Shown: in pieces, positions 12,321-21,406 of the stretch
Position numbering within the stretch: position 1 is the first letter of the stretch
Layout: each line of letters opens with the position of its first letter
Assembly: GCF_019966575.1 (NCBI RefSeq)
Contig: NZ_JAINFK010000004.1
Coordinates: forward strand, 325,681 to 389,680
Length of the DNA: 64,000 nt
Direction of reading: 5' to 3'
Origin: Oricola cellulosilytica
GTDB taxonomy: Bacteria; Pseudomonadota; Alphaproteobacteria; Rhizobiales; Rhizobiaceae
Translations under genes and position numbers: made by a program
Notes under the pieces: model-generated
Told to the model about the DNA's origin: nothing
Databases searched by the model: none
The model's input: only the letters and a program-made list of their open reading frames with translations

Positions 12321-13232
12321 ATGCAACGCCCTGACCTGCCAACCGGACTGCCCGGCGATATCGAGGCCAAGAAAATGGCCGCGCGCGCCTGGTTCGAGGA
12401 ACTGCGCGACAAGATCTGCGCGGCATTCGAGAAAATCGAGGACGATGTTACCGGCCCCTTCTCCGACTACGCGCCCGGACGCTTTGAACGCACCGAATGG
12501 CTGCGCGACGAAGGCAAGGGCGGCGGCGGTGTGATGTCCATGCTGTACGGTCGCGTATTCGAGAAAGTCGGCGTTCACACCTCCACGGTTCATGGCGAGT
12601 TCTCGCCCGAGTTTCGAAATCAGATTCCCGGCGCGGAGGAGGATCCACGCTTCTGGGCGTCGGGAATTTCGCTGATCGCCCATCCGCAGAATCCGAATGT
12701 CCCGGCGGTCCACATGAACACGCGGATGGTCGTGACAACGAGTTGGTGGTTCGGCGGCGGGGCCGATCTCACGCCTGTTCTCGACCGGCGCCGCACTCAG
12801 GACGATCCCGACACCGTGTCCTTCCACAAATCGTTCGAATTGGCGTGCTCGAAACACGAGGTTGCCGATTACCCGAAGTTCAAGGCATGGTGCGACGAGT
12901 ATTTTTTCCTGCCGCACCGGAACGAGGCGCGAGGGATCGGCGGTATTTTCTACGACTGGCAGCATTCCTCGGAGGAAAATGGCGGATGGGACGCCGATTT
13001 CGCGCTGACGCAGGATGTTGGCCGCACTTTCCTCGTCGTCTACCCCCATCTGGTGCGCGGAAATTTCAACCAGAACTGGACCGACGCCGACCGGGAGGAA
13101 CAGCTTGTTCGCCGCGGCCGCTACGTCGAATTCAACCTGCTCTATGACCGGGGAACGATCTTTGGGCTGAAGACTGGTGGTAATGTGAATTCGATCCTGT
13201 CGTCGATGCCGCCCGCCGTTAAATGGCCATGA
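12321..13232 (+). CDS. hemF: Oxygen-dependent coproporphyrinogen-III oxidase
   Basis: The enzyme converts coproporphyrinogen III to protoporphyrinogen IX using O2 in haem synthesis. The protein is about 303 residues. HemF signatures are [47 protein letters not shown] and the C-terminal [14 protein letters not shown]. The ATG at 12321 is preferred to the GTG at 12309 because CTGGAG sits upstream at workable spacing and overlaps that GTG. The MOSC gene begins 11 bases after the stop. Confidence 0.95.
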   Translation: MQRPDLPTGLPGDIEAKKMAARAWFEELRDKICAAFEKIEDDVTGPFSDYAPGRFERTEWLRDEGKGGGGVMSMLYGRVFEKVGVHTSTVHGEFSPEFRNQIPGAEEDPRFWASGISLIAHPQNPNVPAVHMNTRMVVTTSWWFGGGADLTPVLDRRRTQDDPDTVSFHKSFELACSKHEVADYPKFKAWCDEYFFLPHRNEARGIGGIFYDWQHSSEENGGWDADFALTQDVGRTFLVVYPHLVRGNFNQNWTDADREEQLVRRGRYVEFNLLYDRGTIFGLKTGGNVNSILSSMPPAVKWP

Positions 13233-13243
13233 GGTCCGACGCG

Positions 13244-13726
13244 ATGACGGAAACCATTGATACGCTGACATCGCGCTTTCCCCGCCCAGGGCGCATCGCC
13301 TGGATCGGCCTCCGTCCGGAACGACGGTCGTCCGTGATCGCTGTCGAAGCGGCAGCGATCCTTGAAACCGGGCTTGAGGGCGACCACCGCAATAAAGCTG
13401 GAAAACGCGCCATTACCCTGATCCAGGCCGAGCATCTGGCCGCGATCGCATCGCTGTGCGGAGTGGAGCAACTGGATCCCGCACCGCTGCGGCGCAATAT
13501 AGTCGTTACCGGCATTAATCTTCTCGCGTTGCGCAACAGGCGCTTTCGTTGTGGAGGCGCGGTACTGCGGGGGACGGGTATCTGTGCTCCCTGCAGCCGT
13601 ATGGAGGAAGCCCTGGGTCCGGGAGGATACAATGCGATGCGCGGTCATGGCGGCATCAACGCCGAGGTAATGGAAAGCGGGTTGATCAAGCTCAAAGACT
13701 TGGTGGAACCGGTCGCCGAACATTAG
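13244..13726 (+). CDS. MOSC-domain sulfurase-like protein
   Basis: About 160 residues form a MOSC domain, the C-terminal sulfur-carrier type domain of molybdenum-cofactor sulfurases. Visible features are GLEGDHRNKAGKRAITLIQAEHL, the NIVVTGINLLAL core and the conserved Cys in GTGICAPCSRMEE, the presumed sulfur carrier. The ATG at 13244 follows GAGG at good spacing; an earlier in-frame ATG at 13223 overlaps hemF. It is probably co-transcribed with hemF. The biological substrate of such stand-alone MOSC proteins is not established. Confidence 0.85.
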   Translation: MTETIDTLTSRFPRPGRIAWIGLRPERRSSVIAVEAAAILETGLEGDHRNKAGKRAITLIQAEHLAAIASLCGVEQLDPAPLRRNIVVTGINLLALRNRRFRCGGAVLRGTGICAPCSRMEEALGPGGYNAMRGHGGINAEVMESGLIKLKDLVEPVAEH

Positions 13727-13796
13727 GAGGTTCGCCACGGCACATTGCCGTCACGTTTCACCGTTAATTTCGAAGCCCGCTAGAGGAGGACACGAT

Positions 13797-13979
13797 ATGA
13801 AGCATTATGAATGCCTCGTTCCCGGATGTTCTTGGAAAACCCATGCCGAAGAGGATGCGGAGATCGTGCGCCGTGCCTCCGATCATCTGCGCAGCGCCCA
13901 CGGAGAAACGACGATTCGGCCATCGATGATCGAGCAGATCAAGGCGCGGATCGGCGATGAAGAGAAGGCGTCAGCCTGA
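13797..13979 (+). CDS. DUF1059 small protein
   Basis: A 60-residue protein with the DUF1059 pattern: a Cys pair in YECLVPGCSWKTHAEE and a later HLRSAHG, which together suggest a small C2H2-like metal site (inference). A strong GAGGAGGA lies 7 bases before the ATG. The gene ends inside the convergent CCA-transferase gene, overlapping it by 9 bases. Confidence 0.85.
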   Translation: MKHYECLVPGCSWKTHAEEDAEIVRRASDHLRSAHGETTIRPSMIEQIKARIGDEEKASA

Positions 13980-15227
13980 CGTCGGCTGAACCTCTGCGAG
14001 AAGCGCCTCCCGTGTGAGCGAAAAACCGCTGGCAATCCAGCGCTCTTCGAGCGCTCGCAGTGCGTCGCCGAGCGCGGCGCCCTCCGAGTAGCCGGCCTCG
14101 ATCAAATCGCGCCCGCTGACCGGGAAGGTTGGTCTCTCCCAGTTTTCTGCATGCCGTGCCAACCGCAGCAGACCGGCAACCTGCTCGAGCATGTTTGCGT
14201 CATTGCTCGCCCGCGCCCGCGCTGCAGCGACCGCAAGTCTCAACCGGTCGAGCACCGGTTGCCTGCCTGAACGGTAAAGCATCTCGCCAAAGGTCTTATC
14301 ATCCAGATCCGGGCCGATTGTGGGAGCGTCCGCCCATGCCACCAGACGCTCGCGGTCGGCATTAGACATCTTCCACCGCAGCGCCACGGAGCGAACCGCG
14401 TCTTCGCGAGGCGGGATCATCGCCATGAGCCGAAGCAGCGGATCGCCCTCCCAACCCAGTGCCGTCTCGGCATCGACATAGGCTGGGACCGCGTCCATAC
14501 CCCACTTCTCCGATTCCGGCAGAACGAGCGACAGCACGCCGGACTGGCGCATCCATAAGAGCGCTCGCGACGGGTTCGGCGCGGACAGAAGCTTCCTCAT
14601 CTCAGTCCAGATGCGCTCGGCGGAAAGCCCCTCCACGCCATCCTTCAGCTTGGCGCAGGCGAGCAGCCCCACCGGGTCTGGTCGGCCGTCGCCATACCAG
14701 GCGAACAGTCGGAAAAAACGCAGTATCCGCAGATAGTCCTCCCGAATCCGGTCCTCCGGCTCGCCGATGAACCGGATCGTGCGGGAACGGACATCGGCCA
14801 TGCCCTTGACGAGATCCACGATTGTGCCGTCCGGTTCGCAATACAGCGCATTGACCGTAAAATCGCGCCGGCGCGCGTCATGCTCCCAGTCCCTGCCGAA
14901 CCGGACCTTGGCGCGCCGCCCGTCGGTTTCCACATCCTCACGCAAGGTGGTGACCTCGAAACCGCGGTGATCCGCCACGACGAGGATCGTGCCGTGCTCG
15001 ACGCCGGTCGGCACCGTCCGGAAACCGGCCTTCTTGCACCGCGCGATGCTCTCTTCCGGCAGACACGTCGTAGCTATGTCGACGTCGCCGATCGCTTCGC
15101 CGAACAGGTGATTGCGCACCGCTCCACCGACGACACGGGCGGCTTCGCCGCCACCGCCGAGGGCCGCCAGAATGGATTGCAGCGCGTCGTCGCGAAGCCA
15201 CTCCGCCTCGATCTTTTCCGCGGTCAA
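13971..15227 (-). CDS. cca: CCA tRNA nucleotidyltransferase / poly(A) polymerase family
   Basis: A class II nucleotidyltransferase of 418 residues. It carries VVGGAVRNHLFG (usual G-x-V-R-D with Asn in the last place), the metal-binding DVDIATTCLPEE, and RRRDFTVNALY and EPEDRIREDYLRILRFFR. These fit the alphaproteobacterial CCA-adding enzyme that finishes tRNA 3-prime ends; poly(A) polymerase is less likely. Translation begins at a TTG whose TTGA overlaps the stop of the Nudix gene, so the genes are coupled. It converges with the DUF1059 gene. Confidence 0.88.
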   Translation of the reverse strand: MTAEKIEAEWLRDDALQSILAALGGGGEAARVVGGAVRNHLFGEAIGDVDIATTCLPEESIARCKKAGFRTVPTGVEHGTILVVADHRGFEVTTLREDVETDGRRAKVRFGRDWEHDARRRDFTVNALYCEPDGTIVDLVKGMADVRSRTIRFIGEPEDRIREDYLRILRFFRLFAWYGDGRPDPVGLLACAKLKDGVEGLSAERIWTEMRKLLSAPNPSRALLWMRQSGVLSLVLPESEKWGMDAVPAYVDAETALGWEGDPLLRLMAMIPPREDAVRSVALRWKMSNADRERLVAWADAPTIGPDLDDKTFGEMLYRSGRQPVLDRLRLAVAAARARASNDANMLEQVAGLLRLARHAENWERPTFPVSGRDLIEAGYSEGAALGDALRALEERWIASGFSLTREALLAEVQPTSG

Positions 15228-15868
15228 AGATAAAGCCTTTCATACATCAGCCGGATGATGCCGGCGGTAATGCCCCAGATATACCGTTCGCCATAGGGCA
15301 TCTCGTAGTAGAAACGCTCCCGGCCTTGAAACATCCGGCTTCCGCGCTGGTGGTTGGCCTCGTCCATCAGATAGGCGAGAGGAACCTCGAACACCGCGTC
15401 GACCTCGGCTGGATTGGGAATGATCGCATATCCGGGCCTAACGACCGAAAGCACCGGCGAAATCCGGAACCCGGATCCCGTCATGTAATCGGGCAGCCGT
15501 CCGACAATCTCGATGTGATCCGCGCCGATACCGGTCTCCTCCGCGCATTCGCGCACGGCCGCGGTTTCAGGATCCCCGTCCTCCGGGTCGATGCGGCCCC
15601 CAGGGAAGGCGACCTGCCCCGAATGGGTCCGAAGTTTATCCGTGCGCTTGGTCAGTAAAACCGCCGGCTCGTCGGGATAATCGATCACCGGGATCAGCAC
15701 CGCCGCGCGGTTGACGGCTTTATTGCGCACCATCTCCGCGAAATCCGGATTGAGATGGTGGTCGCCGAAATCGTCTCCGGGCTTGTGCAACTCCAGGGAG
15801 GCCGCGCGTGTGCGGAAGTCCGCGACGGTAAATGCGGGCTCCCGACGTCCCTTGACGGCGCCGCTCAA
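15224..15868 (-). CDS. CoA pyrophosphatase-type Nudix hydrolase
   Basis: A 214-residue Nudix protein with the UPF0035/CoA diphosphatase signature LLTKRTDKLRTHSGQVAFPGG directly before the Nudix box, which holds GGRIDPEDGDPETAAVREC and AEETGI. Members hydrolyse CoA and related pyrophosphates. The start is a TTG overlapping the DUF1285 stop as TTGA, and its own stop overlaps the CCA-transferase start the same way. This makes a tight three-gene operon. Confidence 0.9.
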   Translation of the reverse strand: MSGAVKGRREPAFTVADFRTRAASLELHKPGDDFGDHHLNPDFAEMVRNKAVNRAAVLIPVIDYPDEPAVLLTKRTDKLRTHSGQVAFPGGRIDPEDGDPETAAVRECAEETGIGADHIEIVGRLPDYMTGSGFRISPVLSVVRPGYAIIPNPAEVDAVFEVPLAYLMDEANHQRGSRMFQGRERFYYEMPYGERYIWGITAGIIRLMYERLYL

Positions 15869-16497
15869 CGGACTTGCCCTTCCAGCGCCTCGGTCGGCAT
15901 TACCGCAAAGACTGCGCCCCCGGACCGTACGGCGAACATCGCGGTGCCGCCTACCTCGACGGTCTCGCCGAGCGCGATCAGGTCGTACATCACCGCCCGG
16001 CTGACCAGCGCCTCCAGCCGGCCGCGCACATGGACATAGGGTTTCACGCCGTCATTCCCCTCGTCGAGCGTGAAGCGTAGCGGATGCTCCGGCCCGGCGG
16101 CAACGATATCGCCGACATTCGTGCGAAAGGTCAGAATCTGGTCGGGCCCGGGATTTTCAACGTGCATTTCCACGGCAAGGAAGGGCGCATCCTCGACGCG
16201 GATGCCGATCTTCTCGACCGGTGTCACGAGATAGGTCTTGCCATCCTCATCCTTGCGCAACACCGACGAAAACAGCCTGACCAGGCGCGCGCGGCCGATC
16301 GGCGTTCCCATGTAGAACCAGGTTCCATCCGCCTTTATCTCCATGTCGAGATCACCGCAGAATTCCGGGTTCCATTTTTCGACCGGGGGAAGCCCCCTTC
16401 CTTGCGGTACGGCGCGTGACAGCAATGCCTGCAAGCCGGATATGTCTCCCGCTTCCACCGCCTTGCCCTCGCCTGATTTTGTCACTTTGCTCATCAT
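15865..16497 (-). CDS. DUF1285 domain protein
   Basis: A 210-residue DUF1285 protein with WNPEFCGDLDMEIKADGTWFYMGTPIGR, here cited by the diagnostic GTWFYMGTPIGR, and later YLVTPVEKIGIRVEDAPF. The function is unknown; structures of the family suggest a tandem beta-barrel ligand-binding fold. It leads the DUF1285-Nudix-CCA operon and diverges from the MoxR operon across 113 bases. Confidence 0.88.
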   Translation of the reverse strand: MMSKVTKSGEGKAVEAGDISGLQALLSRAVPQGRGLPPVEKWNPEFCGDLDMEIKADGTWFYMGTPIGRARLVRLFSSVLRKDEDGKTYLVTPVEKIGIRVEDAPFLAVEMHVENPGPDQILTFRTNVGDIVAAGPEHPLRFTLDEGNDGVKPYVHVRGRLEALVSRAVMYDLIALGETVEVGGTAMFAVRSGGAVFAVMPTEALEGQVR

Positions 16498-16610
16498 TCC
16501 CGGATTCGGCGTGGAAAACCCGCACGAGTCACGAAATAGTCAGTCGATGGCGGCTTGTCAGCACCCGCCACTGATTTACCTTCGATCCTGGCACATGGAG
16601 GACGATGCGC

Positions 16611-17624
16611 ATGAGCATGCACAGCCCCGCGGAAACGCTGAGTGAAAAGGAAGCAATCGCGGAGGCGGAAGCGGCGCTCGCCGGCATCAGGACGATGCGC
16701 GAGGAGATCGGCCGCGTCATCTTCGGTCAGGAAGAAGTTGTCGAGAACGCGATCGTGGCGATCATGTCCGGCGGCCATGCACTGCTGGTCGGCGTTCCGG
16801 GTCTTGCCAAGACGAAGCTGGTGGAGACGCTGGGCACCGTACTCGGGATCTCCGCCGGGCGTATCCAGTTCACCCCGGACCTGATGCCTTCGGACATTCT
16901 CGGTTCCGAGGTTCTCGAACAGTCCGAGGACGGGAAGCGGTCCTTCCGCTTCGTGAAGGGACCGATCTTCACCCAGCTTCTGATGGCCGACGAAATCAAC
17001 CGCGCGAGCCCGCGCACCCAGTCGGCGCTGCTTCAGGCGATGCAGGAATACCACGTCACCTTCGGCGGTCTGCGCCACGATCTGCCCCAGCCCTTCCATG
17101 TCCTCGCGACGCAGAATCCACTCGAGCAGGAAGGCACCTACCCCCTTCCCGAGGCGCAACTCGACCGGTTCCTGTTGCAGATCGACGTCGACTATCCCGA
17201 CATCGAAGCCGAGCGGCGCATTTTGCTGGAGACGACCGGCACGCGCAACGAGACGGCGAGCCCGGTCTTCACCGGCGAGAAACTCGTCGGCTTGCAGAAC
17301 CTCGTCCGGCGGATGCCGGTCCCCGAAAGCGTCGTCAACGCCATTCTTGATCTCGTCCGCTCGGCGCGGCCGGGAACCGGGCACGCTTCCACCGACGCCC
17401 ACGTGGCGTGGGGGCCGGGCCCGCGCGCGAGCCAGGCGCTGATGCTGTGCTGCCGCGCCCGGGCGCTCTATCAGGGCCGGTTTGCCCCGTCGATCGATGA
17501 CGTTAAGGCGTTGGCCACCCCGGTACTGCAGCACCGTATGGCATTGACCTTCGCCGCGCGCGCCGAAGGTGTAGGCATCCGGCAGGTGATCGCGGATCTG
17601 GTCAACGCGATGGATCGGGACTGA
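16611..17624 (+). CDS. MoxR family AAA+ ATPase
   Basis: A chaperone-type AAA+ ATPase of about 337 residues. Motifs are Walker A GVPGLAKTK, the IQFTPDLMPSDILG segment, Walker B LLMADEINRASPRTQSALLQAMQE and sensor ATQNPLEQEGTYPLPEAQLDRF. The second ATG (16611) has GGAGG 9 bases upstream and is preferred to the ATG at 16605. MoxR proteins act with DUF58/VWA partners in envelope or enzyme maturation. Here DUF58 follows by 3 bases, then two large membrane proteins. Confidence 0.92.
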   Translation: MSMHSPAETLSEKEAIAEAEAALAGIRTMREEIGRVIFGQEEVVENAIVAIMSGGHALLVGVPGLAKTKLVETLGTVLGISAGRIQFTPDLMPSDILGSEVLEQSEDGKRSFRFVKGPIFTQLLMADEINRASPRTQSALLQAMQEYHVTFGGLRHDLPQPFHVLATQNPLEQEGTYPLPEAQLDRFLLQIDVDYPDIEAERRILLETTGTRNETASPVFTGEKLVGLQNLVRRMPVPESVVNAILDLVRSARPGTGHASTDAHVAWGPGPRASQALMLCCRARALYQGRFAPSIDDVKALATPVLQHRMALTFAARAEGVGIRQVIADLVNAMDRD

Positions 17625-17627
17625 GCG

Positions 17628-18563
17628 ATGCCCGCGATCGGCGCCCGCCATGAACCAGCCAGCACGGTTGACGCGCTTGCTCGCGCCCGTCTTCGTGCCG
17701 CGCTCGTGCCGGACCTGCTGATCGAGGCCCGCCGGATCGTCACCACCGTGGTTGCCGGCTGGCATGGCCGCCGCAAACGCGGCGTCGGCGAGACATTCTG
17801 GCAGTTCCGTCCCTATGTCGCCGGCGAAACGCTTGCCCGGATCGACTGGCGGCGTTCCGCCCGTGACGACCACACCTATGTACGCGACATGGAGTGGGAG
17901 GCCGCGCACACGGTCTGGCTCTGGGCCGATCTCACACCGTCGATGCTGTTCAAGTCCACCCATGCGCCGGTCTCGAAGGAAGCGCGGGCACTCGTGCTGA
18001 CGCTCGCCCTGGCGGAATTGCTTTCGCGTAGCGGTGAACGGGTCGGGTATCCCGGCTTAATGAAGCCGGTTGTCAGCCGCAACGGCGCGGAACGACTTGC
18101 CATGTTGCTCGCGAGTTCCCAGGCGGCGCAGCTGCCCTCCTTGCCCGAACTCGATTCGGTGCAGCGCCACAGCGACGTGGTACTGGTCAGCGACTTTCTT
18201 GATCCGCCGGAACAGACAATCGCCTTTCTCGACACCATCGCCCGGCGCGGAGCACGAATTCATCTTCTCGAGGTCGCCGACCCAGCCGAAGAGGTCTTTC
18301 CCTATGCCGGGCGCACCGAGTTCGAGGACCCGGAGAACGGGCTCCGGCTGACAGCCGGCCGCGCCGAGAACTGGGCAGACGCCTACAAGACGATTTACCA
18401 GGGCCGCCGCGAGGCGCTTCGCGACCATTGCCGCCATCTCGACTGGAGCTACGCGGTGAACCGCACCGACCGGCTGGCTTCCGAGGCGCTGGTCGCCCTG
18501 CACGGACGCCTCACCGGGCGTCCGGCCGCGGTGCCCGGTTATCGTTCCATGGGAGCCGCCTGA
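17628..18563 (+). CDS. DUF58 (VWA-like) partner of MoxR
   Basis: A 311-residue DUF58 protein. The core GRRKRGVGETFWQFRPYVAGE and IDWRRSARDDHTYVRDMEWE are diagnostic, followed by a VWA-like half with LWADLTPSMLFKS, where the D-x-S-x-S metal site is partly replaced. It starts 3 bases after moxR, and its stop shares one base with the next ATG as TGATG. It probably acts as an adaptor between the MoxR ATPase and a membrane client (family knowledge plus inference). Confidence 0.9.
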   Translation: MPAIGARHEPASTVDALARARLRAALVPDLLIEARRIVTTVVAGWHGRRKRGVGETFWQFRPYVAGETLARIDWRRSARDDHTYVRDMEWEAAHTVWLWADLTPSMLFKSTHAPVSKEARALVLTLALAELLSRSGERVGYPGLMKPVVSRNGAERLAMLLASSQAAQLPSLPELDSVQRHSDVVLVSDFLDPPEQTIAFLDTIARRGARIHLLEVADPAEEVFPYAGRTEFEDPENGLRLTAGRAENWADAYKTIYQGRREALRDHCRHLDWSYAVNRTDRLASEALVALHGRLTGRPAAVPGYRSMGAA

Positions 18564-21403
18564 TGTTCGGCCTTCCGGTCACATTCGCGGCGCCGGCCCT
18601 GTTGTTCGGCCTGCTGTCGCTGCCCGTGATCTGGTGGCTTCTCCGGCTGACCCCGCCGAAACCGCGCACCGAACTGTTTCCGCCGCTGCGGCTGCTTGCG
18701 CAGGTCATGAAGCACGAGGAAACGCCCGCCCGCAGTCCGTGGTGGCTGACCGCCCTGCGTCTCGCAATGGCGACCCTCGTCATTCTCGCGCTTGCCCGGC
18801 CGGTGCTCAATCCCGCAGCCGATGTCGCCGTGGGCGGCGGCCCCCTCGCTCTGATGATCGACAATGGCTGGTCGACCGGCCGCGATTGGGACGTGCGCAT
18901 GGCGCAGGCACGGCAGCTGATTGAGGAAGCCGGAGAAGCTGGTCGCCCCGTCGCGGTCGCTTTTACCGTCGCGCCAGAAAATGCAAGTGTCACGCTTGCG
19001 AAGGCACCGGACCTGCTGCCCGCGATTGCCGCAGCCTTGCCGCTCGCCGCCAAACCGGACCGTCAAGCCGCCCTCGCGCGCCTGCAGGAAGCGCTCAATG
19101 GAACGGCTGGCGCGACGCTCGCCTGGCTGAGCGACGGACTGGAGAGCGAAGCGCACGCAGACACTGTCTCCGCCCTGAACGCCCTGTCCGTGGATGAGGT
19201 CATTCTCTTCGACGACGGTGTCGCCGATATCCGCGCCATCCGCAGAATAGACAACACCCCCGTCAGCTTCGAGGTGGACATTGTCGCTCCGACGGACACC
19301 CGGGACGATCCTGTCACCGTGTCGGCCTATGACGAGCGCGGACGCTTGCTTGCAGATGCGGCGGCCGAGAGTGCACCGGATGCGGGGGAAGCGATCGCGC
19401 GGTTCGATGTTCCATTCGAACTGCGCAACGACTTCGCGATCCTCCGTGTCGCCAGCCAGCCGCATGCCGGCGCGGTCTGGATGGTCGATGAGAACACGCG
19501 GCGCAGACGTATCGGCCTCATCACCGGACAGGCGGGCGATCTGGATCAGCCGCTGCTGTCGCCCCTCTACTATATCCAGCGCGCCCTGCAGCCCTACGCG
19601 GACCTGATCGAAGGTCGCACCGGCGACCTGTCGGTCGACATCCCGGCGCTGATCGCCAGGGGGCCCGCGATGATTGCGATGGCCGATATCGGCGTCCTGC
19701 CCGAGGCAGCCTCGCGGGCGCTTGTCGAATGGGTGGAGGAAGGTGGCACCCTCGTCCGCTTCGCCGGCCCGCGCATGGCGGCGACTGCGACGAGCGATCC
19801 CCTTCTGCCGGTCGAACTTCGTCTCGGCGAGCGGACCTTGGGGGGCTCGCTCTCATGGACCGAGCCTCAGCCGGTCGCGCCGTTCCCCGACACCGGTCCG
19901 TTCGGCGGTCTGGAGGCGCCGCGCGAGGTTTCAGTCAGCCGTCAGGTGCTCGCCCAGCCCGATCTCGAACTTGTCTCCAGGACCTGGGCGAACCTTGCCG
20001 ACGGCACCCCGCTCGTGACCGGCGCGTCGCGCGGTGAAGGCACGGTCGTCTTGTTCCACGTCACCGCCGAGGCGACCTGGTCGAACCTGCCGATCTCGGG
20101 CAGCTTCGTCGAAATGCTCCGGCGCATCGCCAGCCTGTCCCGCAACTCCGGCGCGGTGCAGCCGGGCAACGGCAATGCGCAGGCCGAAGCGCTCCCTCCC
20201 TACCGGATTCTGGCGGCCGACGGCGAACTGGGGGCGCCACCGAGCCATGTCCGCCCGCTTGACGGGGCCGCCTCTCGGGAGCCCGCCAACTTCGTGCATC
20301 CGGCAGGGCTTTACGGAACGCCCGACGGGTTCGTGGCGCGCAACGTGCTGACCGCAAGCGACACGCTGGTCGGCCTGGATCCCGCGCAGTTGACGGCCTC
20401 CACCACCGTGTGGCCCTACGACCACGGCGCGGAGAGCGATCTGCGCGGCCCGCTGTTCCTGATCGCGCTGCTTTTGCTGGCCCTCGATACGCTTGCGGTT
20501 CTCTGGATGAACGGTCGTTTCGGATGGCTCCGGCCAGGCCGCACGGCAGGCGCGTTCGCGGCGATTTTGCTCGTCGCGGCGGGGGGCGCCTTTCTGCCTG
20601 ACCGCGTCCAGGCCCAGGAAACCGGGGTACGTACGAGCGATGTGCGCCCCGGGGATGACAGGATAATAGAACTGCTCGAAACGACGCGGATCGCCTATGT
20701 CACCACTGGCAACAGCCAGACCGATGAAATCAGCGCGTCGGGCCTTTCCGGCCTTTCGCGGTTCCTGCAGAGCCGGACGGCACTGGAACCGGCCGAGCCG
20801 GTCGGGCTTGATCTGGAAACGGATGAACTCGCCTTTTACACGCTGATCTATTTCCCGATCGACGTGTCGACGCAGATGCCCACCGAAGCCGCTATCTCCC
20901 GGCTTGATGCCTTCATGCAGGGCGGCGGCACTGTCCTGTTCGACACACGCGACCAGCTCACCGCATCATTCGGCGGAACCGGCGGATCGCCGGAAAATCA
21001 ACGGCTGCGCGATATTCTCAAAGGTCTGAACATCCCCCCGCTGGAACCGGTGCCCGCCGACCATGTCCTGACCAAGGCGTTCTACATTCTCGACCGGTTC
21101 CCCGGACGCTACGACGGGTCGCCTCTGTGGGTCGAGGCGCTGACGGGCGAAGACGATCCGGCTGGCCGCCCCGTGCGCTCGGGCGACGGCGTGACGCCGA
21201 TCCTGATCACGGGAAACGATTTCGCCGCTGCCTGGGCGCTCGACGCAAGTGGAAGGCCGATGTTCCCGACGGTTTCGTCGGATCCGCTCCAGAGAATTTA
21301 CGCCTTCCGTGCCGGCGTGAACATCATGATGTACATGCTCACCGGCAATTACAAATCCGATCAGGTTCACGTGCCCGCCCTTCTGGAAAGATTGGGGCAG
21401 TAG
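18563..21403 (+). CDS. BatA-like N-terminus plus DUF4159 membrane protein
   Basis: A 946-residue protein. The first 100 residues have the BatA-type pair of helices (FAAPALLFGLLSLPVIWWLLRLTPP and a second helix near residue 65). A large extracytoplasmic part follows, then two helices around the segments LFLIALLLLALDTLAVLWM and FAAILLVAAGGAFL. The C-terminal DUF4159 domain includes RTSDVRPGDDRI. DUF4159 resembles a type-1 glutamine amidotransferase fold. The ATG overlaps the DUF58 stop by one base. The open frame extends 45 codons upstream inside DUF58, which is not used. Confidence 0.88.
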   Translation: MFGLPVTFAAPALLFGLLSLPVIWWLLRLTPPKPRTELFPPLRLLAQVMKHEETPARSPWWLTALRLAMATLVILALARPVLNPAADVAVGGGPLALMIDNGWSTGRDWDVRMAQARQLIEEAGEAGRPVAVAFTVAPENASVTLAKAPDLLPAIAAALPLAAKPDRQAALARLQEALNGTAGATLAWLSDGLESEAHADTVSALNALSVDEVILFDDGVADIRAIRRIDNTPVSFEVDIVAPTDTRDDPVTVSAYDERGRLLADAAAESAPDAGEAIARFDVPFELRNDFAILRVASQPHAGAVWMVDENTRRRRIGLITGQAGDLDQPLLSPLYYIQRALQPYADLIEGRTGDLSVDIPALIARGPAMIAMADIGVLPEAASRALVEWVEEGGTLVRFAGPRMAATATSDPLLPVELRLGERTLGGSLSWTEPQPVAPFPDTGPFGGLEAPREVSVSRQVLAQPDLELVSRTWANLADGTPLVTGASRGEGTVVLFHVTAEATWSNLPISGSFVEMLRRIASLSRNSGAVQPGNGNAQAEALPPYRILAADGELGAPPSHVRPLDGAASREPANFVHPAGLYGTPDGFVARNVLTASDTLVGLDPAQLTASTTVWPYDHGAESDLRGPLFLIALLLLALDTLAVLWMNGRFGWLRPGRTAGAFAAILLVAAGGAFLPDRVQAQETGVRTSDVRPGDDRIIELLETTRIAYVTTGNSQTDEISASGLSGLSRFLQSRTALEPAEPVGLDLETDELAFYTLIYFPIDVSTQMPTEAAISRLDAFMQGGGTVLFDTRDQLTASFGGTGGSPENQRLRDILKGLNIPPLEPVPADHVLTKAFYILDRFPGRYDGSPLWVEALTGEDDPAGRPVRSGDGVTPILITGNDFAAAWALDASGRPMFPTVSSDPLQRIYAFRAGVNIMMYMLTGNYKSDQVHVPALLERLGQ

Positions 21404-21406
21404 CAG

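Noticed and set aside
18428-18562. A 45-codon N-terminal extension of the DUF4159 protein
   Set aside because: It lies wholly inside DUF58 in another frame. The ATG at 18563 overlaps the DUF58 stop and begins the BatA-type helix.
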